Below are positions 5,545 to 7,328 of a stretch of 7,328 bases of DNA, piece after piece. The stretch covers positions 1 through 7,328 of the forward strand of contig SEEY01000186.1 of assembly GCA_004211235.1 (NCBI GenBank). The letters are read 5' to 3'. The notes under the pieces were generated by a model. That model saw nothing but the letters and a program-made list of their open reading frames with translations, did not search any database and had not been told where the DNA came from. This DNA is from Rubrivivax sp. Its GTDB lineage: Bacteria; Pseudomonadota; Gammaproteobacteria; Burkholderiales; Burkholderiaceae. Numbering within the stretch: the first letter of the stretch is position 1; each line of letters opens with the position of its first letter. A program made the translations under genes and the position numbers.

Positions 5545-6420
5545 TCAGGGTGCGTTGATGCTGGAGAGTTCGGGTTCCGCTTCGAGCACGGCCCAGGCCT
5601 CTTCGGCCGTCTCGACGTACTGGAAGAGCTTCTCGTCGCCGGCACTGATCATGCCGGTCTCGATCAGCAGGTCAATGTTGATCAGCTTGGTCCAGAACTC
5701 GCGTCCGAACAGCAGGATGGGGCGGCGGCGGCTTCGGCACGCTGGACGAACTGTTCGAAACGCTGACGCTGATCCAGACCCGCAAGAGCCGCCGGGGAAG
5801 CACACCAGCGCCACCGAGCGCATCAGGAAGTGCATCTTGCGCAGTCCGAAGTAGTGGAAGCGAAAGCACAGCTCCGGCGTGATGTAGGGGTTCGGGTACT
5901 GCTCGTGCGGCAGCACGATGTTCAGGCCGACGCTCTTGCCGCCGACCTCGTAGGCGCCGCGGTTGCCCGCTTCCATGATGCCGGGGCCGCCGCCCGTGGC
6001 GATGACGACCGGCCGGCCGCGCCGCGTGCATTCGGTGGTCGCGATCTCGGCGAAGCGGCGCGCCTCTTCGTAGTAGCGGCTCATGGCCAGCTTGCTGCGG
6101 GCGATGCGCAGCTGCGTCTCGTCGCCGCTGGCTTCTGCCGCAGCAAGCAGCGACTGCGCAGCCTCCGCGGACAGGATGCGCGCGCTGCCGAAGATGACGA
6201 TGGTGGACTTGACGTCGTGCTCGTTGAGCAGCACCTCCGGCTTGGTCAGCTCCAGCTGCATGCGCACGCCGCGCATGTCCTGGCGCAGCAGGAAGCTCTC
6301 ATCCTTGAAGGCGAGTTCATAGGCGCTGCCCGGGCCGTCGTACTCGGGATGCGGGGGCAGGTTGCGGCACTCTTCCTTGGCGGTCGGAAAGTTGCGCGTC
6401 GGGACATCGATGGGCTTCAT
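5545..6420 (-). CDS. LOG-family (TIGR00730) nucleotide phosphoribohydrolase with inverted active-site segment
   Basis: A 291-residue Rossmann-fold protein of the LOG / TIGR00730 family, often mis-named lysine decarboxylase. Characterised relatives cleave the N-glycosidic bond of nucleoside 5'-monophosphates (cytokinin ribotides, or general nucleotides). The long N-terminal region (1-70) is usual for proteobacterial long forms. VIFGSARI (75-82), VIATGGGPGIMEAGNRGA (139-156), LPHEQYPNPYI (170-180) and LRKMHFLMRSVALVCFPGG (193-211) are canonical. After PGG the sequence becomes SCGSGSASAFRTVRPACR (212-229), which is not family-like, then returns to SRRRPILLFGREFW. The missing residues, FGTLDELFETLTLIQTRK, are encoded on the opposite strand of the same 55 bp, so the segment is inverted. 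The catalytic Glu of PGGxGTxxE (would be E217) is absent, so the present product is probably inactive, though the frame is open. It precedes rocF by 4 nt and follows moeB by 67 nt. Confidence 0.9.
   Translation of the reverse strand: MKPIDVPTRNFPTAKEECRNLPPHPEYDGPGSAYELAFKDESFLLRQDMRGVRMQLELTKPEVLLNEHDVKSTIVIFGSARILSAEAAQSLLAAAEASGDETQLRIARSKLAMSRYYEEARRFAEIATTECTRRGRPVVIATGGGPGIMEAGNRGAYEVGGKSVGLNIVLPHEQYPNPYITPELCFRFHYFGLRKMHFLMRSVALVCFPGGSCGSGSASAFRTVRPACRSRRRPILLFGREFWTKLINIDLLIETGMISAGDEKLFQYVETAEEAWAVLEAEPELSSINAP
5726..5794. repeat. 7-bp inverted repeats bounding a 55-bp flipped segment
   Basis: Left arm CGGCGGC (5726-5732) and right arm GCCGCCG (5788-5794) are perfect inverted copies. 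They encode part of Pro-Gly-Gly on one side and part of the Ser-Arg-Arg run on the other, so exchange between them leaves both flanks unchanged. The arms do not extend beyond 7 bp: the next bases outward are both G on the plus strand, which would pair only if complementary. These short repeats are the probable exchange points of the inversion. Confidence 0.8.
5733..5787 (+). other. Inverted 55-bp coding segment of the LOG gene
   Basis: Read on the plus strand, this segment encodes FGTLDELFETLTLIQTRK (the last codon, AAG, ends at 5786; the next base begins the Ser codon). This is exactly the stretch that should follow PGG in the minus-strand LOG protein. Because the piece is simply turned around between identical arms, the gene's length and downstream frame do not change, and the inverted version happens to contain no stop codon. 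The observation is direct; whether it is a switch, a mutation or an artefact cannot be decided from sequence. Confidence 0.85.
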
Positions 6421-6487
6421 GGGCGGAAAGGATTTTCAGCAGATCAGCGCTGGATTTTGTGGGTCAAAGCGGGGTGCCCGCGGGATT

Positions 6488-7243
6488 TCATGCACCGCAG
6501 ACGGCACATCCGGGATCGCGCTGCAGGGCGATTTCGCTCCACTGCATGCGCCGTCCATCCAGCATCTGCAGCCGTCCGGCAAGCGACTCGCCCACGGCCG
6601 CCAGCAGCTTCAGGGCCTCGGCCGCCTGCATGCTGCCGATGACGCCGACGAGCGGCGCGAACACGCCCATCGTCGAACAGGCCACGTCCTCGAAGCCCGA
6701 GTCGGGCGGGAACAGGCAGGCGTAGCAGGGCCACCGCTCGCCCTGCCGCGAGCGGCTGTCGTAGACGCTGATCTGCCCGTCGAAGCCGACCGCGGCGCCC
6801 GACACGAGCGGCCGGCCATGGCGCACGCAGGCAGCGTTGACGAGATGGCGGGTGGCGAAGTTGTCCGTGCAGTCGATGACGACGTCGGCTTCCGGCACCT
6901 CGATGTCCAGCAGCTCGGCATCGGCCTTCTCGGGCAGCGCGCGCGCCGTCACGCCCGGGTTCAGCGCCACCATCCGCTCGGCGGCGGACAGCACCTTGGG
7001 CCGGTGCAGGCTGGCCATGTCGTGCGCGATCTGGCGCTGCAGGTTGGTCAGCGACACGGTGTCGTGGTCGACGAGCGTGATGCGCCCGACTCCCGCCGAG
7101 GCGAGGTACAGCGCCACCGGCGAACCCAGGCCGCCGGCGCCGATGACGAGCGCGCGGGCGTCGAGCAGGCGCTGCTGGCCCTCGATGCCGATCTCGTCCA
7201 GCAGCAGGTGGCGGGAGTAGCGCAGCAGGTCGTCGTCGGTCAT
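6488..7243 (-). CDS. moeB: MoeB/ThiF-type sulfur-carrier protein adenylyltransferase
   Basis: A 251-residue E1-like enzyme of the HesA/MoeB/ThiF family. It activates the C-terminal Gly-Gly of a ubiquitin-like sulfur carrier (MoaD for molybdopterin or ThiS for thiamine) by adenylation. Visible motifs are VIGAGGLGS nucleotide binding (33-41), LVDHD (D59, D61), TNLQRQ (66-71), K83, DCTDN (124-128), the zinc pairs CYAC (173-176) and CAVC (246-249), and the conserved cysteine in ACSTMGV (C189). Length matches E. coli MoeB (249) and ThiF (251). No rhodanese domain is attached. No moaD, moaE, thiS or thiG lies in the window, so MoeB versus ThiF cannot be settled; many Burkholderiales use a single such protein. 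The start ATG at 7243 is 4 nt after the stop of the preceding gene, which suggests coupled translation. It lies 67 bp upstream of the LOG gene. Confidence 0.85.
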   Translation of the reverse strand: MTDDDLLRYSRHLLLDEIGIEGQQRLLDARALVIGAGGLGSPVALYLASAGVGRITLVDHDTVSLTNLQRQIAHDMASLHRPKVLSAAERMVALNPGVTARALPEKADAELLDIEVPEADVVIDCTDNFATRHLVNAACVRHGRPLVSGAAVGFDGQISVYDSRSRQGERWPCYACLFPPDSGFEDVACSTMGVFAPLVGVIGSMQAAEALKLLAAVGESLAGRLQMLDGRRMQWSEIALQRDPGCAVCGA

Positions 7244-7247
7244 GGCG

Positions 7248-7328
7248 TCAGGATAGTGGGTCGGGCCACAGCGGCTCGCGCATGCTGCGCCGCATTGCCT
7301 CGATGAAATAGCGCAGCCGGGCCGAGGG
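7248..7328 (-). CDS. Unidentified C-terminal fragment (cut by right window edge)
   Basis: The minus strand contains 26 codons in frame before a TGA at 7250-7248, reading PSARLRYFIEAMRRSMREPL then WPDPLS. It is arginine-rich and probably helical until the proline-containing tail. The stop is 4 nt before the moeB ATG, with the same TGACGCCATG junction as LOG/rocF, which supports it being a real gene end. Too little is present to name the protein. Confidence 0.55.
   Translation of the reverse strand, partial: PSARLRYFIEAMRRSMREPLWPDPLS

Noticed and set aside
5541..5645. Upstream start for arginase at 5645
   Set aside because: The extra 35 residues are low-complexity Ser/Arg/Pro sequence overlapping the end of the LOG gene; the arginase family sequence begins at MTQLRNVSLI.
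5726..5794. Explaining the LOG anomaly as a pair of compensating frameshifts
   Set aside because: Shifting frame on the minus strand does not recover the motif; only reading the opposite strand does, and it does so completely with matching ends, so an inversion is the simpler explanation.
5726..5794. A dedicated recombinase-driven switch of the Hin/fim type
   Set aside because: The arms are only 7 bp and GC-rich, and no invertase or tyrosine recombinase gene lies in the window; a dedicated recombinase is not supported, although inversion itself is.
6421..6487. Promoter before the LOG gene (minus strand TTGACC at 6467-6462)
   Set aside because: The -35-like hexamer is acceptable, but no sequence at 16-18 bp spacing resembles a -10 element.
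5830..6642. 270-codon open frame on the plus strand opposite the LOG gene
   Set aside because: Antisense shadow with no recognisable domain; the minus strand carries clear family motifs here.

Overview
The window is a GC-rich, densely coding stretch of bacterial chromosome. Codons strongly favour G/C at the third position. The gene set (asparaginase II type, GFA, DUF429, DUF1444-like, CpdA, arginase, long-form LOG protein, MoeB/ThiF) fits a betaproteobacterium of the Burkholderiales, perhaps in the Rubrivivax/Leptothrix/Roseateles range. The taxonomic placement is inference from protein style. There is no rRNA, tRNA, CRISPR array or insertion sequence, and no gap between genes exceeds about 90 bases.

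Layout: (1) positions 1-400, minus strand: N-terminal part of an L-asparaginase II-type enzyme, cut by the window edge. (2) 443-3690, plus strand: four genes, namely a GFA-fold zinc protein, a DUF429 RNase H-fold protein, a 2-oxoglutarate/Fe(II) dioxygenase and a DUF1444-like protein. (3) 3700-7328, minus strand, convergent with the previous group: in transcription order an unidentified C-terminal fragment, a MoeB/ThiF-type E1-like adenylyltransferase, a LOG-family nucleotide phosphoribohydrolase, arginase (rocF) and a CpdA-type cyclic-nucleotide phosphodiesterase.

How the genes fit together: the minus-strand genes are closely packed. The fragment and moeB, and the LOG gene and rocF, are each separated by the same 4-nt gap, which suggests coupled translation. 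Asparaginase and arginase are both nitrogen-releasing catabolic enzymes, but they lie at opposite ends of the window and nothing shows that they are co-regulated. The plus-strand genes look like independent housekeeping or accessory functions.

The main discovery is inside the LOG-family gene. A 55-bp segment (5733-5787), bounded by 7-bp inverted repeats (5726-5732 and 5788-5794), is in the wrong orientation relative to the gene. As it stands, the gene loses the family's catalytic PGGxGTxxE motif after PGG, yet the reading frame stays open to the normal stop. Flipping only this segment restores PGGFGTLDELFE and a seamless family sequence. This could be an intragenic invertible switch, a fixed template-switch mutation or a sequencing/assembly artefact; the sequence alone cannot separate these.
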